From NCBI RefSeq assembly GCF_017894365.1, contig NZ_CP059467.1:4312838-4376837 (forward strand): DNA of 64,000 nucleotides, read 5' to 3'. Below are positions 8,630 to 17,811 of the stretch, in pieces. The position numbers and the translations under genes are program-made. Source of the DNA: Aromatoleum bremense (GTDB lineage Bacteria > Pseudomonadota > Gammaproteobacteria > Burkholderiales > Rhodocyclaceae). Every line of letters starts with the position of its first letter. Within the stretch, counting starts at the first letter, position 1. The notes below the pieces were generated by a model. It searched no databases. It saw only the letters and a list, made by a program, of their open reading frames with translations, and was not told the DNA's origin.

Positions 8630-9607
8630 TCATTGCGGGGCCACGATGCCGGCACGCGAAAAGAACACCGCGTGGTTCGGATCGGTGCCGACAGCGGCGG
8701 TAAGCGACAGGCGGTCCGGACGCTGGCGCGCCTCGAAACTCACCCCGGCATCACGGCTTTCGAGCGTCAGGCCGTCGAGCCCGACGGCAAGCACCCGGTC
8801 TGCGAGCGGGACGACCGCGGTGATCGAACTCTGCGTGCCGGTGTCGACCTTGTGCCAACTGTCTCCACCGTCGGTGCTGCGATACAGGCTGCCGCGCAGG
8901 CCGGCCACCAGCAGCGTGCCATCGGCGAGTGCCGCGCCGCTCCAGAAAGAGCCCCGGTAGCCGGTCGGCCGGTAGGTCCAGGTCAGCCCGTGATCTGCGG
9001 AGCGCAGTACCGTGCCACGCTCGCCGACGACGAAGAGTTCGCCGCGTCGATCCGCAAAGACGTGCATCAGATTGCGGTCGGCGCGCGTGTCATTCGGCGG
9101 AGGCGGCAGGCTGACCTTGTCCCACGTCTTGCCGCCATCCGCCGTCCTGAGCAGCAGCGACCAAAGGCCGACGGCGGTGCCGTGCTGCGCATCGCTGAAA
9201 TGCACCGCGAAGAGCGGTCGATCCTCGGAAGTCTCGACGCGCTGACTGGTCCAGGTTTCGCCGCCGTCGTCGGTATGCAGGATCACGCCCCAGTGGCCGA
9301 CCGCCCAGCCGTTGCGCTCGTCGGCAAACGACACGCCGGTCAGGGTGGCATTCACCGGCACTTTGGACGCCTGTCGCCAGCTGCTTCCCTGGTCTTCCGA
9401 CAGCAGCACGACGCCGCGATCCCCCACTGCCACGAGGCGCTGGCCGGCCTGCGTTGTCGCGAGGATCATCGATCGGCTCGCCGACGCCGACCGTTCGGCC
9501 ACATGCGGCACGACGCCGGTGCCTTCCGCCGCCCATCCTTGGAGAGTCACTGTGGATGCGGCGAGGATCGCGGTCGCACCGAGCATCATTTGATATTTCT
9601 TCATCAT
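8630..9607 (-). CDS. YCF48/BNR-repeat beta-propeller protein, exported
   Basis: The ~325-residue protein has a signal peptide (MMKKYQMMLGATAILAASTV, cleaved after the next AxA-like stretch ending GWAA). The rest is built of BNR-type repeats with the S/T-x-D-x-G-x-x-W motif: SEDQGSSWRQ, TDDGGETWTS, TADGGKTWDK, SADHGLTWTY, STDGGDSWHK. This fold resembles photosystem II stability factor YCF48. Homologues beside RND-type transporters occur in many Pseudomonadota, where their role is unproven. A periplasmic scaffold or assembly factor for the neighbouring RND protein is an inference. The gene follows the RND stop by 13 bp, so it is co-transcribed. ATG 9607 was chosen for its GGAGAGAAG ribosome binding site. 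Confidence 0.85.
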   Translation of the reverse strand: MMKKYQMMLGATAILAASTVTLQGWAAEGTGVVPHVAERSASASRSMILATTQAGQRLVAVGDRGVVLLSEDQGSSWRQASKVPVNATLTGVSFADERNGWAVGHWGVILHTDDGGETWTSQRVETSEDRPLFAVHFSDAQHGTAVGLWSLLLRTADGGKTWDKVSLPPPPNDTRADRNLMHVFADRRGELFVVGERGTVLRSADHGLTWTYRPTGYRGSFWSGAALADGTLLVAGLRGSLYRSTDGGDSWHKVDTGTQSSITAVVPLADRVLAVGLDGLTLESRDAGVSFEARQRPDRLSLTAAVGTDPNHAVFFSRAGIVAPQ

Positions 9608-9620
9608 CACTTCTCTCCGC

Positions 9621-12017
9621 TCAGTGCGCCAGGATGCCGGGCGCACGCACGGCTCCGCGGCGGGGGAAAAGTCTTTCGAGCCACACGGCCAAGGCCGGCA
9701 GCGCCGTCATCGCCATCACCATATTGACCATGAACATGAAGGCCAGCAGCTTGCCCATGTCGGCCTGGAACTTGAGCTCCGAGAACATCCACGTCGCGAC
9801 ACCGACTGCGAGCGTGATCGCAGTAAAGATCGTGGCGGTACCGACTTCGAGAATTGCATGTTCCAGCGCCTTCACTATGTTCTGCCCTTGCGCGAGGTGG
9901 AGCTGCAATCGGTTGTAGATGTAGAAGGCGTAATCGACGCCGATTCCGACCGCCAGCACCATCACCGGCAGCGTCGCGACCGTCAGCCCGATTTCCAGTT
10001 CCTTCATGAACCAGTAGCCGATGAAGGTGCCAACCGTCAGCGGCAGGCAGCACGCGATCACGGCTCGGAAGTCGCGATACACGAGCGCAACGAGGATGAC
10101 GATCGCCGCATACACGTAGAGCATCATCGGCAGCTCCGACTTGTGCACTTCTTCGTTCACCGCCGCCTGCACGCCGGCGTTCCCCGACGCGAGACGAATG
10201 CTGATGCCGTCTTCCCGATAGCGCTCGCGGAAGGCCTTGACCTCGCGGATCACGCGCTCGATCGTCGTCGCCTTGTGGTCGGTCAGGAACAGATGCACGG
10301 CGGTCATGCTGCAGTCCTTGTTCATGAAGCCGCGCACCCGTCCGATCTCGGTCGCGAGCGACGCGTAGTTGCCTGGATCGATCGGCACGACGGACATCTT
10401 GGGATTGCCTTCGTTGTAGCCCTCGTTGTACGTGCGCAGCTGGCCGGAGAACGACAACGCCGAAAGCACGCCCGGCATGTACTGCATCGCTGCGACAAAG
10501 CGATCCTGGTAGAGACCGACCGCGACGTTTTCACAGGAGTCCGGCGGAGCTTCGAAGATCACCGACAGCCAGTCGAGCCCGGTGTCGTAGCTGGTCGAGA
10601 TCGCCACCGCGTCGCGATTGAACCGTGCCTCGGGCCGCAGCTCCGGCGCGCCGGCCTGGACGGTACCGACGACGCGATCGCTGCTCTGCCATACGGCCAG
10701 GGCGAACATGACCACAGTGATGCCGATAACGACAGCCGCGTTGCGCGGCTCGGCCACGCGCGCCAGCGAACGCAGCCACGTCGAACGCCGCTCGCGCTTG
10801 ACCATGGCGCGATCGGCGTAGTCCTTCGTGAAATGGCACAGCGACGCCGCGAGGGGCAGCATCACGAGATTCGTGACGATCTTGTAGCCCACGCCCAGCG
10901 ACGCGGTGATCGCCAACTCCCGTACCATCGGGATCGGGATCAGCACGAGCGTGACGAAGGAAACAAAGGCCGTGACGAGCGCCAGCGTGCCCGGGATCAG
11001 CAGACCGGTGAAGCTCGCGCGGGCCGCCGTCTCGGTCGTCCTGCCATGCGAGAGCTCACGCACGATGAAGTTGATCTGCTGCACGCCATGCGAGACGCCA
11101 ATCGCGAACACGAGGAAGGGCACCAGCACTGCCAGCGGATCGAGGCCGTAGCCCAGCAGCTTCAACGTCCCGAACTGCCACACCAACGAAGTCAGCGAGC
11201 AGACGATCGGCAACAGCGTGAAACGCACGGACTGACAATACCAATACACCGCGAGCGCCGTCAGCAGCAGCGCAATCGCGCAGAATTCCAGCACGGCGGA
11301 GGCCCCGTCCGCGATGTCCCCGATCTGCTTCGCAAAGCCGATGATCTGGATCTCGAAGTCGGCATCCTCGAACTTGCTGCGCAGCTGCTCTTCCAGGATG
11401 CGGTTGTAGGCGACATAGTCGATCCTGTGGCCGTCGCGATCATGCTCGAGCAGCTCCGCGACGATCATCGCGCTCGTCTGATCGCGTGCGACGAGGGTGC
11501 CGACAAAGCCGCCCTGGCTCGCAGCGCGCTGGATAGCCTCGATGACCTCGGCAGTCAGGTCCTTCGGCGTGATCGTGCCGGCGATCAGCGGATCGGCCCG
11601 GAAGCCGTCCTCGGTGATCTCATTGACGAACGAGTTCGGCGTCCATAGCGACTGCACACCGAGCCGGTCGATATTCGGCAGGAAGCTCACCGCCTGCGTG
11701 ACCTCATAGAGCCGCCCGAGCGCCGCCGGCGTCCAGATCGTGCCCTTGCGCGCCTTCACGACAATGTTCAGCCGGTTGGCGCCGAGCACGTCATCGCGGT
11801 ATTGGTTGAAGGTCTGGATGTACTCGTGCCCGACCGGCATCTGCTTTTCGAAGCCGGCGTCCATGCGCAGTTGCAGCGCGAACCACCCCATGACGGCGGT
11901 GAACAGCCCAAGCAGGAGGAGAATACTGCGGCGATGCCGGAAGCAGATCGCCTCCAGTCGCCGCAGGTTGCGCGTGAGAAAGCCATCGACGTCGTCGACG
12001 CTCATTGGATTCAACAT
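9621..12017 (-). CDS. RND/MMPL-superfamily transporter
   Basis: The ~798-residue inner-membrane protein has the duplicated RND layout. A first transmembrane helix (HRRSILLLLGLFTAVMGWFA) precedes a large periplasmic loop, followed by a five-helix bundle with VSHGVQQINFIVRE. The same arrangement is repeated in the C-terminal half, with a bundle containing AVGIGVDYAFYIYNRLQ. It belongs to the MMPL/HAE3-like group of hydrophobe exporters and has no matching membrane-fusion or TolC gene next to it. It sits between DUF1302 and YCF48 genes, a widespread combination associated with hydrophobic substrates. Direction of transport is unknown. The start MLNPMSVDD at 12017 avoids overlap with the DUF1302 gene; MSVDD at 12005 is an alternative. 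Confidence 0.88.
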   Translation of the reverse strand: MLNPMSVDDVDGFLTRNLRRLEAICFRHRRSILLLLGLFTAVMGWFALQLRMDAGFEKQMPVGHEYIQTFNQYRDDVLGANRLNIVVKARKGTIWTPAALGRLYEVTQAVSFLPNIDRLGVQSLWTPNSFVNEITEDGFRADPLIAGTITPKDLTAEVIEAIQRAASQGGFVGTLVARDQTSAMIVAELLEHDRDGHRIDYVAYNRILEEQLRSKFEDADFEIQIIGFAKQIGDIADGASAVLEFCAIALLLTALAVYWYCQSVRFTLLPIVCSLTSLVWQFGTLKLLGYGLDPLAVLVPFLVFAIGVSHGVQQINFIVRELSHGRTTETAARASFTGLLIPGTLALVTAFVSFVTLVLIPIPMVRELAITASLGVGYKIVTNLVMLPLAASLCHFTKDYADRAMVKRERRSTWLRSLARVAEPRNAAVVIGITVVMFALAVWQSSDRVVGTVQAGAPELRPEARFNRDAVAISTSYDTGLDWLSVIFEAPPDSCENVAVGLYQDRFVAAMQYMPGVLSALSFSGQLRTYNEGYNEGNPKMSVVPIDPGNYASLATEIGRVRGFMNKDCSMTAVHLFLTDHKATTIERVIREVKAFRERYREDGISIRLASGNAGVQAAVNEEVHKSELPMMLYVYAAIVILVALVYRDFRAVIACCLPLTVGTFIGYWFMKELEIGLTVATLPVMVLAVGIGVDYAFYIYNRLQLHLAQGQNIVKALEHAILEVGTATIFTAITLAVGVATWMFSELKFQADMGKLLAFMFMVNMVMAMTALPALAVWLERLFPRRGAVRAPGILAH

Positions 12018-12063
12018 GATCTTGTAGTCGTTCTCTGTGGGATTGGGTGCGTACGCGCTTTCG

Positions 12064-13815
12064 TCAGAAATTGCGCGAGATAAAGCCGCCGATGAAGTCG
12101 CGGTCCCGGAAGGGCGAGCTGACCGGCATGTCACCGCCCCAGAACTTTGTGTAGTTGATGCCCGCCTGCCAAGTCGCCGGATTGCGGTTGAACAACACGT
12201 AGAAGTTCGCCGGCTTCGCCCCCTCCATCCAGTTCGCCATGAAGTTCGGGGTGTTGCCCTTCACCGCGTGTGACAGGAAAACGCCCGGAATCACCTGCCA
12301 GCCGGGAATCAGCGTGCTGTCGTAGGTCAGGCTGAAATCGAACATGTAGCCCCACGAGAGTTCGTCGCCGACGCCCTTGAACGCCCTGGTCGAATCGAGA
12401 TATGTCCACGCGCCGGCCGCCGGCAACTGCTGATACGTCACGCCATTGCGGCTACGCGTAAAGACCTTGCTCGAATTCACGCCGGGATAGGCGATCGCCA
12501 CCGCCTCACCGAGAAAGGTGCCGGTCTGCGCACCGACGAGGTCGAGGAACCAGCCGTGGTCGCTCGGCGTGAGGCTGAGGATGCCGGTCAGGTGGAGCTG
12601 GTAGCGTTCCTTGTCGATCGATCCGTTGCATTGATCGACGGCCGCCAGTCCCCCGGTCGCAGGGTCAAGGCACACGCTCGTCGACACGGCGTCTTTCGGG
12701 CGGTAGGACAACTCTGCGCCGACGGCCCAGTTCCCGATCGACGTGTTCGCGCTGACGCCATACAGCTCGCGATCCTCGAGGAAATACACCTTCGTCGTGT
12801 TCTGGGCATTCCAGTACTGGAAGTTCGGCGTCTTGTCGTGGAAGCGTTGGTAATACACGCCGAAATCGGTATCCCAGCCTTCCGGCCGGAATTTCAGCGA
12901 CACGCCGTACTGCCCCCCGTTCCGCGGATCGATGTCCTTCCCGACGCGCATGGCTTCGCCGGAAGCCAGCATCGCGGCGTGTGCAGCCTGCAGCGACTGG
13001 CCGAACAGCGGATCGCCGGGCGTGCGGATGCGGCTCGCAGCATCCGGCGTGAAATACAGCAGGTTATCCCGCCCCTTGTCGAAGGTATCGCCCATCGAGA
13101 AGTAGGTGCCCGACGGCGGAAACTCATACTGTTTCCACTGGAACTGGTAGTAGGCCTCCAGGTTCACACCCCGACCGAGACCGCTGGCAACGCTCACCAT
13201 CGGCGACGGAAGGAAGGCTTCCTTCAGCTGCACGCCGGGCGACGACAGCCGCTGCAGGTCCATCGCGACGTTGGAATTGATGCCGCCGACCATGAACAGG
13301 CTCTCACCCCAGCTCACGACCTGATTCCCCAACCGCACCCGCCCACGCTGGTCGCCGACGTTGAATTCCTTGCTGACCCACAAGTCGTAGAGGCGCGCGT
13401 ACCGGCCGACCGCGCGCCTCGCCTCGCTATCGAGATCGGTGCGCGCAGTGTCGTCCGCAACAAAGTCGTAGAGCCAGCCGACACGCCCCATGAACTTCCA
13501 TGCGTCGGGGAAGCTCAGCAGCAGTTCGTGCGAGCCCTTCAGGTGCGTCGTGAAGAAGTCGCCCTTGTCATAGTTCAGATTGCCGTCATCGGCATTCCCC
13601 CACTGCACGGTATTTGCCCGCGCGCCGCAGCTCGTCGATGGATCGCCGATATGGTCGCAACGCTGGCTTTCGACGCGCTGGCCAAAGCCGAGCGTCAGTG
13701 TCGAGTCGAAAGATCCCTTGACCGAATCGGTCTCGAACTGGAACGCGTGCGCCGCAGGGGCGCAGAGGCCCGCCATGGCGAGACCCAGCACCTTCCGCTT
13801 CAGATGCATGCTCAT
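12064..13815 (-). CDS. DUF1302-family outer-membrane protein
   Basis: The 583-residue protein has an N-terminal signal peptide (LGLAMAGLCAPAAHA, cleavage before FQFET). The body is rich in alternating aromatic and polar residues and ends in a terminal Phe (GGFISRNF), the usual mark of an outer-membrane beta-barrel. DUF1302 proteins are predicted barrels and are typically adjacent to DUF1329 genes, as here (39 bp apart). It could be the channel through which a hydrophobic substrate passes, in concert with the RND pump. This is inference, because no DUF1302 member has a firm substrate that I can cite. It lies in the middle of the one-strand locus. Confidence 0.88.
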   Translation of the reverse strand: MSMHLKRKVLGLAMAGLCAPAAHAFQFETDSVKGSFDSTLTLGFGQRVESQRCDHIGDPSTSCGARANTVQWGNADDGNLNYDKGDFFTTHLKGSHELLLSFPDAWKFMGRVGWLYDFVADDTARTDLDSEARRAVGRYARLYDLWVSKEFNVGDQRGRVRLGNQVVSWGESLFMVGGINSNVAMDLQRLSSPGVQLKEAFLPSPMVSVASGLGRGVNLEAYYQFQWKQYEFPPSGTYFSMGDTFDKGRDNLLYFTPDAASRIRTPGDPLFGQSLQAAHAAMLASGEAMRVGKDIDPRNGGQYGVSLKFRPEGWDTDFGVYYQRFHDKTPNFQYWNAQNTTKVYFLEDRELYGVSANTSIGNWAVGAELSYRPKDAVSTSVCLDPATGGLAAVDQCNGSIDKERYQLHLTGILSLTPSDHGWFLDLVGAQTGTFLGEAVAIAYPGVNSSKVFTRSRNGVTYQQLPAAGAWTYLDSTRAFKGVGDELSWGYMFDFSLTYDSTLIPGWQVIPGVFLSHAVKGNTPNFMANWMEGAKPANFYVLFNRNPATWQAGINYTKFWGGDMPVSSPFRDRDFIGGFISRNF

Positions 13816-13854
13816 CTTTTTTCCTATGTCGGATTGCCCGTACGGGCGGAAGAG

Positions 13855-15228
13855 TCAGCGGTCGCTGATTGCGCGGAGGTTGTCCGGCGTGTAGAAGTCG
13901 TCGCGGTGCCTGGGATCGTTCGGCTCAGTCGCCCACATCATGTCCTGGCCGGCCCCGAGGGTTGCCTGGTCATACAGCACGCGCCCGGAAGCGAGGTCGT
14001 ACTGGACGAAGGCCGGGTTGTCGCAGGAGCCGGTCTCGGCGACCGGGATCAGGAAGCTTTCGCGAACCTTCCAGAGTTTGCCCTGGGCGTCGTAATCCTC
14101 GGCCGCCATCAGCGCCCACGAGTCTTCATCGACGTAGAAGCGACGCTTCGGTGCGACGTGGCGCACCCCATCCTTGCTGGTGGCCTCGATGACCCAGACA
14201 CGATGCAATTCATAGCGCGTCGCCTTCGAATCGACACCGTCGGGACTCACCACCTTGCGACGGTCAGCGGCGGGGTCGTACATGCCGAAGGCGTTGTAGG
14301 CCACATACATTTCCTTCTTGCCGACGAGCTTCCAGTCGAAGCGATCCGCGGTACCGTTGAACACCCGCGGCTCATCCATCGTGTACTGGTTTTCAAAGCC
14401 GATCTGCGGTGCATCGTAGGCATAGCTGGGCATGCGACGGACGCGGCGTTGGCCGGGGAAGTAGTAGAAGGTGTCGCTCGCCTTGCTGGTGTAGGAGGTC
14501 ACGAGCAGCGCCTGGCCGGCCAGTGCCGTCGGCGACGCGTAGGCGAAATAGGTGTTGTATTCGACGGGCGGCAGTTCGCTGAGCTTGTGCGAGCCTTTGC
14601 GTCCCCACGGGTAATAGTAGCTTTGCGTCGACTTCGCCTCGATCCAGTCCCCGCCGCTTGCGCGCGGCGACAGCATCGTCCATTGCGCTGGCATCGTGAC
14701 GCCGACGCCGGCGTACTTCATCTTGGCGTTCCACAGCACCTCGATGCCGCTCTTCGGCACCGGGAAGGGGATGCCCGGGACCATCGCCTCGGCCAGACTC
14801 CAGCCGTCTCCGCCGATCTTCGCCGTGGCGGTGTTCTTCTTCGTGTTCTCCTGAACGAAGTCCGGCGCAGAACAGTGACGGCGCGTCGGATACACGTCGA
14901 GCCGGTAGTTCTTCAGCGTCTTCAATAGGGCATGCTGACCTTCGCTGAGCTTGTCGGCATATTTTTCGACGTTCGTCGCGTCGATCGTGAATAGCGGCTT
15001 ATCTTCACGAAACTTGAAGAACTGCGCGCGGGGCTTGCCGTAGGTCCAGCCGGCATTGAGGGCTCCGCCGTCCTGCCAGGCCGGAATCGCGCTGTCCTTG
15101 CTCCCGGCCTTCTCTCCGCCCAGCGGGGTCAGGTCCTTGCCGAGGCCCTCGGCGTCCTGGCTTGCTGCAATCGCGCCGCTCGCCAGCAAGGCCAGCGTGA
15201 GTGCGCTCAGGGTATTGAATCGGTTCAT
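13855..15228 (-). CDS. DUF1329-family periplasmic/outer-membrane-associated protein
   Basis: The 457-residue product has a signal peptide (LSALTLALLASGAIAA) and the typical DUF1329 beginning (LTPLGGEKAGSKDSAIPAW). Characteristic motifs follow, such as YLYP-like VYPTRRHCSAP, GQRRVRRMPSYAYDAP and NTYFAYASPTA. The family shares a LolB/LppX-like half-barrel fold suited to binding lipophilic molecules, so a role as periplasmic carrier between the RND protein and the outer membrane is plausible but unproven. ATG 15228 is preceded by GGAGGAGACAAGAG, a strong ribosome binding site; an upstream in-frame extension lacks one. Confidence 0.88.
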   Translation of the reverse strand: MNRFNTLSALTLALLASGAIAASQDAEGLGKDLTPLGGEKAGSKDSAIPAWQDGGALNAGWTYGKPRAQFFKFREDKPLFTIDATNVEKYADKLSEGQHALLKTLKNYRLDVYPTRRHCSAPDFVQENTKKNTATAKIGGDGWSLAEAMVPGIPFPVPKSGIEVLWNAKMKYAGVGVTMPAQWTMLSPRASGGDWIEAKSTQSYYYPWGRKGSHKLSELPPVEYNTYFAYASPTALAGQALLVTSYTSKASDTFYYFPGQRRVRRMPSYAYDAPQIGFENQYTMDEPRVFNGTADRFDWKLVGKKEMYVAYNAFGMYDPAADRRKVVSPDGVDSKATRYELHRVWVIEATSKDGVRHVAPKRRFYVDEDSWALMAAEDYDAQGKLWKVRESFLIPVAETGSCDNPAFVQYDLASGRVLYDQATLGAGQDMMWATEPNDPRHRDDFYTPDNLRAISDR

Positions 15229-15299
15229 CTCTTGTCTCCTCCGCATCTTCGTGCGTACTTGTCGTTTTGGTCGGGCGCCTTGGCACCCGCTTGTCGGGC

Positions 15300-15752
15300 T
15301 TACATGCTGCCCATCGTGTAGCTCTCGGCGACGACGCGCCAACCGGCCTGGGTCTTCTTCCACACAAACAGGGCGCGCACCTGGTAATCGGCTGCCGCGG
15401 CGTCGGCGGGACTGCACTGGTAGGTCACGAAGGAATAGCCGAGATCGGCCGACGCCTGGCGTGTGGAATCCGGCCGGATCGTGCAGCTGCGCGTTTCCTT
15501 CACGATGCCGTTCACCACCGGCCGCAGTGCGTCATGTCCGCGCAGCGTCTCCTTGGAGCCCTCGCCGACCACGACGGCTTCCGGGCTGTAGAACTCCGTC
15601 AGCCACCGCGCGCCGTCGCGCGCCTGGATCGCGGCTTCGACGGCGCGGTAACGTTGTTCCACCGCCTTGGCGAAGTCCTGCTGGCCGGCGGCATGCGCGC
15701 CGGTCACCACGCTGAGGGCCGCGAACACTGCGGCGATCGTCCTGTTCTTCAT
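15300..15752 (-). CDS. Exported NTF2/SnoaL-like (DUF4440-type) protein
   Basis: The 150-residue protein has a Sec signal peptide (MKNRTIAAVFAALSVVTGAHA). A small cone-shaped NTF2-like domain follows: VEQRYRAVEAAIQARDGARWLTEFYSPEAVVVGEG and later ALFVWKKTQAGWRVVAESYT (each quoted in part). Such domains serve as isomerases, hydratases, dehydratases or binding modules. Its position between cytochrome c and DUF1329 suggests a periplasmic step or binding function for the same substrate. There is no recognisable catalytic signature, so no reaction is assigned. The start is chosen for the AAGGAG upstream and the signal peptide. Confidence 0.7.
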   Translation of the reverse strand: MKNRTIAAVFAALSVVTGAHAAGQQDFAKAVEQRYRAVEAAIQARDGARWLTEFYSPEAVVVGEGSKETLRGHDALRPVVNGIVKETRSCTIRPDSTRQASADLGYSFVTYQCSPADAAAADYQVRALFVWKKTQAGWRVVAESYTMGSM

Positions 15753-15793
15753 GCTGAGTCGCTCCTTAGTTGTGCGGGATTCGGGGCGGGCCA

Positions 15794-16162
15794 TCAATGC
15801 AGCCCCTTCAACGCATCGATGACTTCCTGGCGGGCTGCCGGGTCCTTCAGGCCGGCGAAGGCCATCTTGGTGCCGGGGGCGTACGCCTGCGGCGCTTCGA
15901 GCCAACGGTGCAGCGTCTCCTCGGTCCACACGCCGCCGAGCTTGCGCAGGGACTTCGAGTACACGTAGCCCGCTGCGCCGGCGACGGGGCTGCCAAACAC
16001 GCCGTTCAGATTGGGACCGACCGCATGCGCCGCACCCTTTTCAATCGTGTGGCAGGCGACGCATTGTGCAAACGCGCCAGAGGCGGCTTGTGCCCAGACC
16101 ACGGGAGTCGCTTCGAGTGCGAGGAGCGCCAATACGACATGGGGAATGGCTCTGAGCTTCAT
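15794..16162 (-). CDS. Class I cytochrome c, periplasmic
   Basis: The 122-residue protein has a signal peptide (LRAIPHVVLALLALEATPVV) and a single haem-binding motif, CVACH. A Met ligand is probably in the segment APGTKMAFAGL, and the GPNLNGVFG loop is typical of class I c-type cytochromes. It starts 10 bp after the flavin amine dehydrogenase stop, so the two are co-translated. In nicotine-degrading Pseudomonas the NicA2 flavoenzyme passes electrons to a cytochrome c (CycN) rather than to oxygen. By analogy this cytochrome is the likely electron acceptor of the neighbouring enzyme. Confidence 0.9.
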   Translation of the reverse strand: MKLRAIPHVVLALLALEATPVVWAQAASGAFAQCVACHTIEKGAAHAVGPNLNGVFGSPVAGAAGYVYSKSLRKLGGVWTEETLHRWLEAPQAYAPGTKMAFAGLKDPAARQEVIDALKGLH

Positions 16163-16172
16163 GTGACGTCCC

Positions 16173-17636
16173 TCATACGTTCTGCCGCAGCACTGCCGCC
16201 ACGCTTTGGGCGACCTGCAAGCCGGATTCGATGGCACCATCGATAAAGCCGCGCCACCCGGAGGCGATATCGGCGCCCGCAAAGAAGAGGCGCCCCTCGC
16301 GCGCCCGGAGGTCGCGCATGTAGCGGCTGAACTGCCTCGGCTTGTAGGTGCACCAGGTGCCGAGCGAATAGGGATCGAGGTGCCAGTCGTAGGCCAGGAC
16401 TTCGGTGACCGAGACATTGGGCAGAAACTTGCGGATGAAGGGCTCGACGGACTTCGGGTCGTGGACGTCGAACCCTTGCGCGGCGGGTACGCCGAATCCG
16501 ATCAGGGTGCCGCCGTCCTTGCCTTCGTGATCGGTAAAGATGAGGTTCAACGGTTCCGAGTCCGGGGCCAGCATCATCACCGACCCCAGTTCGCCCTTGA
16601 CCTTGATGTACACCTTGTGGCCGGCACCCGCATGGTGCTCACGTGCCATCGCCTGTTTCCCTTCGAGCAGGGCCGGCTGGAAGTCGATGGCGTTTACCGT
16701 ATTCACGGGTACCGCCATCACGACGAAGCGGGTATCGATTCTCTCGCCCGACTCGGTCGTGATGCTGACCCCGTTGGCGCCCTGCTTCACTTCGGACACC
16801 GCCGTCGACAGGCGCACCTGGAAGCCGCCGTCCGCGACCATGCGCTCGATCAGCGCCGATGTTCCGTCTTTCAGCTTGTAGTGCGCACAGGCGTCGAACA
16901 GACGCATCAGATCGCGATCGGCGAGCGTCCACCATCGCAGCATTTCCGTGTACGCGCCTTCGCCCGTGCGGTTGTGGCAATTCGTCGCCATCAGGCCGCC
17001 GAGGAGGTCGCGCTGCAAGGGAGGCAGTTCGAGCTGCTTCATGCGGTCCGCGATCGAAAGGCCGTCGAGCTTCACCCCCGCGTCCGAGAGATAAGGCAGG
17101 TAAGGCCGCGCGAACACCTTTTCCGAGCCTTCATGGAAGCGGTTGTTCGCGTCGATGAGGAGCTTCAGGCTCTCTTCGACCGGCACTTCCTGAACCTTGC
17201 CGCCGGACATCCACATCACCCGCTGCGGATTGGCACTCCCTGGCGTTTCTGCCAGATCGAGTTTGTAGCGCATGATCTCTGCCCACACGTGCGGCTGCGA
17301 CCAATGCACCCAGGTACCGCCCAACTCTACTTTCTTGTCACCGAAGTGGGTGTAGAACGTCCGTCCGCCCAGCCTGTTTCGCGCTTCGAGCAGCAACACC
17401 CGTGCGCCGGCATGGGCCAATTCACGCGCGGCCGTCACGCCGGCAAAGCCCCCACCGACGACGACGACGTCCGGTTTGCCGCCGTTGGCCGCAGCCGCAG
17501 ACGCTCCCATCGGCAAGAGCGACCCCGCTGCTGCCGCAGACGCGACCTTGAAGAAATTTCGTCTGGATCCGGCTCTCGAAGCCGATGCAGCGCTATCGTG
17601 GTCAGCGGTCGGACGGCCGAAAAATGGCTTGCCCAT
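16173..17636 (-). CDS. Tat-exported FAD amine dehydrogenase/oxidase, NicA2-like
   Basis: The 487-residue flavoprotein starts with a twin-arginine signal (SRRNFFKVASAAAAGSLLPM). The dinucleotide-binding motif VVVVGGGFAGVTAARELAHA follows, then the amine-oxidase signature LLLEARNRLGGRTF. The C-terminal FAD-contact region is LFFAGADIASGWRGFIDGAI. The stretch GGTWVHWSQPHVWAEIMRY closely resembles the NicA2/pseudooxynicotine oxidase group. The enzyme should oxidise a C-N bond in the periplasm and reduce the adjacent cytochrome c. The substrate is unknown; nicotine itself is not implied. The start at 17636 (MGKPFFG) follows GGAGACAAAACTTG. Upstream, 175 bp away, lies an AraC-type regulator on the same strand. 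Confidence 0.88.
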   Translation of the reverse strand: MGKPFFGRPTADHDSAASASRAGSRRNFFKVASAAAAGSLLPMGASAAAANGGKPDVVVVGGGFAGVTAARELAHAGARVLLLEARNRLGGRTFYTHFGDKKVELGGTWVHWSQPHVWAEIMRYKLDLAETPGSANPQRVMWMSGGKVQEVPVEESLKLLIDANNRFHEGSEKVFARPYLPYLSDAGVKLDGLSIADRMKQLELPPLQRDLLGGLMATNCHNRTGEGAYTEMLRWWTLADRDLMRLFDACAHYKLKDGTSALIERMVADGGFQVRLSTAVSEVKQGANGVSITTESGERIDTRFVVMAVPVNTVNAIDFQPALLEGKQAMAREHHAGAGHKVYIKVKGELGSVMMLAPDSEPLNLIFTDHEGKDGGTLIGFGVPAAQGFDVHDPKSVEPFIRKFLPNVSVTEVLAYDWHLDPYSLGTWCTYKPRQFSRYMRDLRAREGRLFFAGADIASGWRGFIDGAIESGLQVAQSVAAVLRQNV

Positions 17637-17811
17637 CAAGTTTTGTCTCCTCGATCGGAGCTGGCGCATGGATGCGCATCAGCCCGTTTTTGTCGCTCGC
17701 TCGTCGGCGAGTCGTGATGAGGAGACTAATGGGGGAGGTTCAGGTGGCGGTATCCGTTATCAGCACGAAATTCATGCTGCACCACAACAATCCCTGAGCC
17801 GCGCCGTCGGG

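Noticed and set aside
9624..11648. A 674-codon plus-strand open frame
   Set aside because: It is antisense to the RND transporter. The translation is almost entirely charged residues (Arg, Asp, His, Gln) without a fold.
12556..14928. A 790-codon plus-strand open frame
   Set aside because: It lies opposite the DUF1302 and DUF1329 genes. In GC-rich DNA the antisense frame of a real gene stays open. The translation is Arg/His/Val-rich with no domain, whereas the minus-strand genes have signal peptides and family motifs.
16173..17636. Calling the flavoenzyme nicotine oxidoreductase
   Set aside because: It is clearly in the NicA2/pseudooxynicotine oxidase group, but none of the other nicotine-pathway genes are present and the group has broad amine substrates.
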